A stretch of 64,000 nt of DNA. It comes from Pseudoalteromonas luteoviolacea NCIMB 1944 (GTDB lineage: Bacteria > Pseudomonadota > Gammaproteobacteria > Enterobacterales > Alteromonadaceae). The notes under the pieces are model-generated. The model made no database searches. It saw only the letters and a list, made by a program, of their open reading frames with translations, and was not told where the DNA came from. Where the stretch lies: positions 124,001 through 188,000 of the forward strand of contig NZ_AUXS01000015.1 in assembly GCF_001625565.1 (NCBI RefSeq), read 5' to 3'. Below are positions 63,568 to 64,000 of the stretch, piece after piece (the stretch's first letter is position 1; every line of letters begins with the position of its first letter). The position numbers and the translations under genes were made by a program.

Positions 63568-64000
63568 TGTTAAATATTATTCACTTTTCTACGAATGACT
63601 TTGGGGGCGCAGGACTCGCTGCCCTCAGAGTCCATGAAGAATGCCTTTCTGCTGACTTTAATTCAAAGCTGTATGTTTTAAATAAAAGAAGTACGTCAAG
63701 CCATGTCTATTCAAAGTCATCCAAAATTAAGCGAATTTTTAATGCGCCAATAAACCGGTATGACAACTTTAAGAAGTCTTTATTTCTGAAGAACAGAAAC
63801 TCTTTTTATTCTTTAGTTGGCAACGGCAATGTACTGGATGAAACCGCGCTCAGAGAGGTCATTACACAAGACACCAATATTGTTGTGCTGCATTGGATAG
63901 CTGGCTTCATTGATATCTCACTGATTGAGAATGTGTGTAGAGAAATGGATGTAAAGATAGTTTACTATCTTATGGATATGGCCATGTTGACTGGCGGTTG
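63567..64000 (+). CDS. GT4-type glycosyltransferase, 5' part (runs off the window)
   Basis: The frame starts with an ATG that overlaps the wecE stop by one base and remains open to the edge (144 codons). IIHFSTNDFGGAGLAALRVH at the N-terminus, VLHWIAGFIDI and MDMAMLTGG are typical of WcaC/WbaZ-like GT4 enzymes, whose next residues are normally CHY. Donor unknown. Its presence means that the right-hand polymer has more sugars than the ECA trisaccharide or that the locus continues. Confidence 0.72.
   Translation, partial: MLNIIHFSTNDFGGAGLAALRVHEECLSADFNSKLYVLNKRSTSSHVYSKSSKIKRIFNAPINRYDNFKKSLFLKNRNSFYSLVGNGNVLDETALREVITQDTNIVVLHWIAGFIDISLIENVCREMDVKIVYYLMDMAMLTGG

Noticed and set aside
1-64000. 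CRISPR array, prophage or rRNA operon
   Set aside because: No regularly spaced repeats, phage structural genes or rRNA sequence seen.

Overview
The window looks like chromosomal DNA of a marine gammaproteobacterium, most probably Pseudoalteromonas or a close relative in the Alteromonadales. The reasons are the moderately AT-rich base use, a division and cell wall (dcw) cluster in the enterobacterial order but with a dciA-type gene instead of secM before secA, a NagP-type N-acetylglucosamine permease beside an exported GH20 hexosaminidase, and a Vibrio/Alteromonas-style surface polysaccharide locus. This assignment is an inference from gene content; no 16S rRNA gene is present.

Region 1 (1-18.6 kb) is housekeeping. 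It runs ftsI (3' end)-murE-murF-mraY-murD-ftsW-murG-murC-ddlB-ftsQ-ftsA-ftsZ-lpxC, almost all overlapping or a few bases apart, then a bidirectional terminator, an inverted dciA-like gene, a long secA leader, secA and mutT. Together these make lipid II, move septal precursors, build the Z ring, start lipid A synthesis and drive Sec export.

Region 2 (18.6-27.6 kb) holds stand-alone genes: an M13 metallopeptidase lipoprotein, a chitobiase-like GH20 enzyme and NagP (each preceded by a palindrome resembling NagR operators), a very small unlisted ORF that looks like a RiPP/lanthipeptide-type precursor, tRNA-His(GTG) on the minus strand, an MscS channel and a DUF481 outer-membrane protein.

Region 3 (27.7-64 kb) is one large surface polysaccharide locus. 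The left part has a giant multi-SLBB outer-membrane export protein (OtnA/WbfF-like), a Wzz-like chain length protein, WecA, and a legionaminic-acid-type nonulosonate pathway (LegB, LegC, LegG, LegI, PtmE, LegF). The usual N-acetyltransferase LegH is not seen, and an ATP-grasp ligase and a HAD phosphatase sit inside the operon. Wzy, a KEHP-type glycosyltransferase, Wzx, a GT4 enzyme and a WecG-like GT26 enzyme follow, then ManC, ManB and Ugd separated by structure-rich non-coding DNA.

The right part has a second export system, Wza-Wzb-Wzc, preceded by a ~500-base leader with its own promoter, a tiny ORF and a terminator-like hairpin. Next comes an enterobacterial-common-antigen-like set (WecB, WecC, RffG, RffH, WecF, WecE) in which WecD is missing and a formyltransferase-like protein with an altered active-site triad stands in its place. 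The window ends inside another glycosyltransferase. The points most worth a second look are the RiPP-like ORF with its inverted repeat, the modified legionaminate pathway, the WecD replacement and the wza leader.
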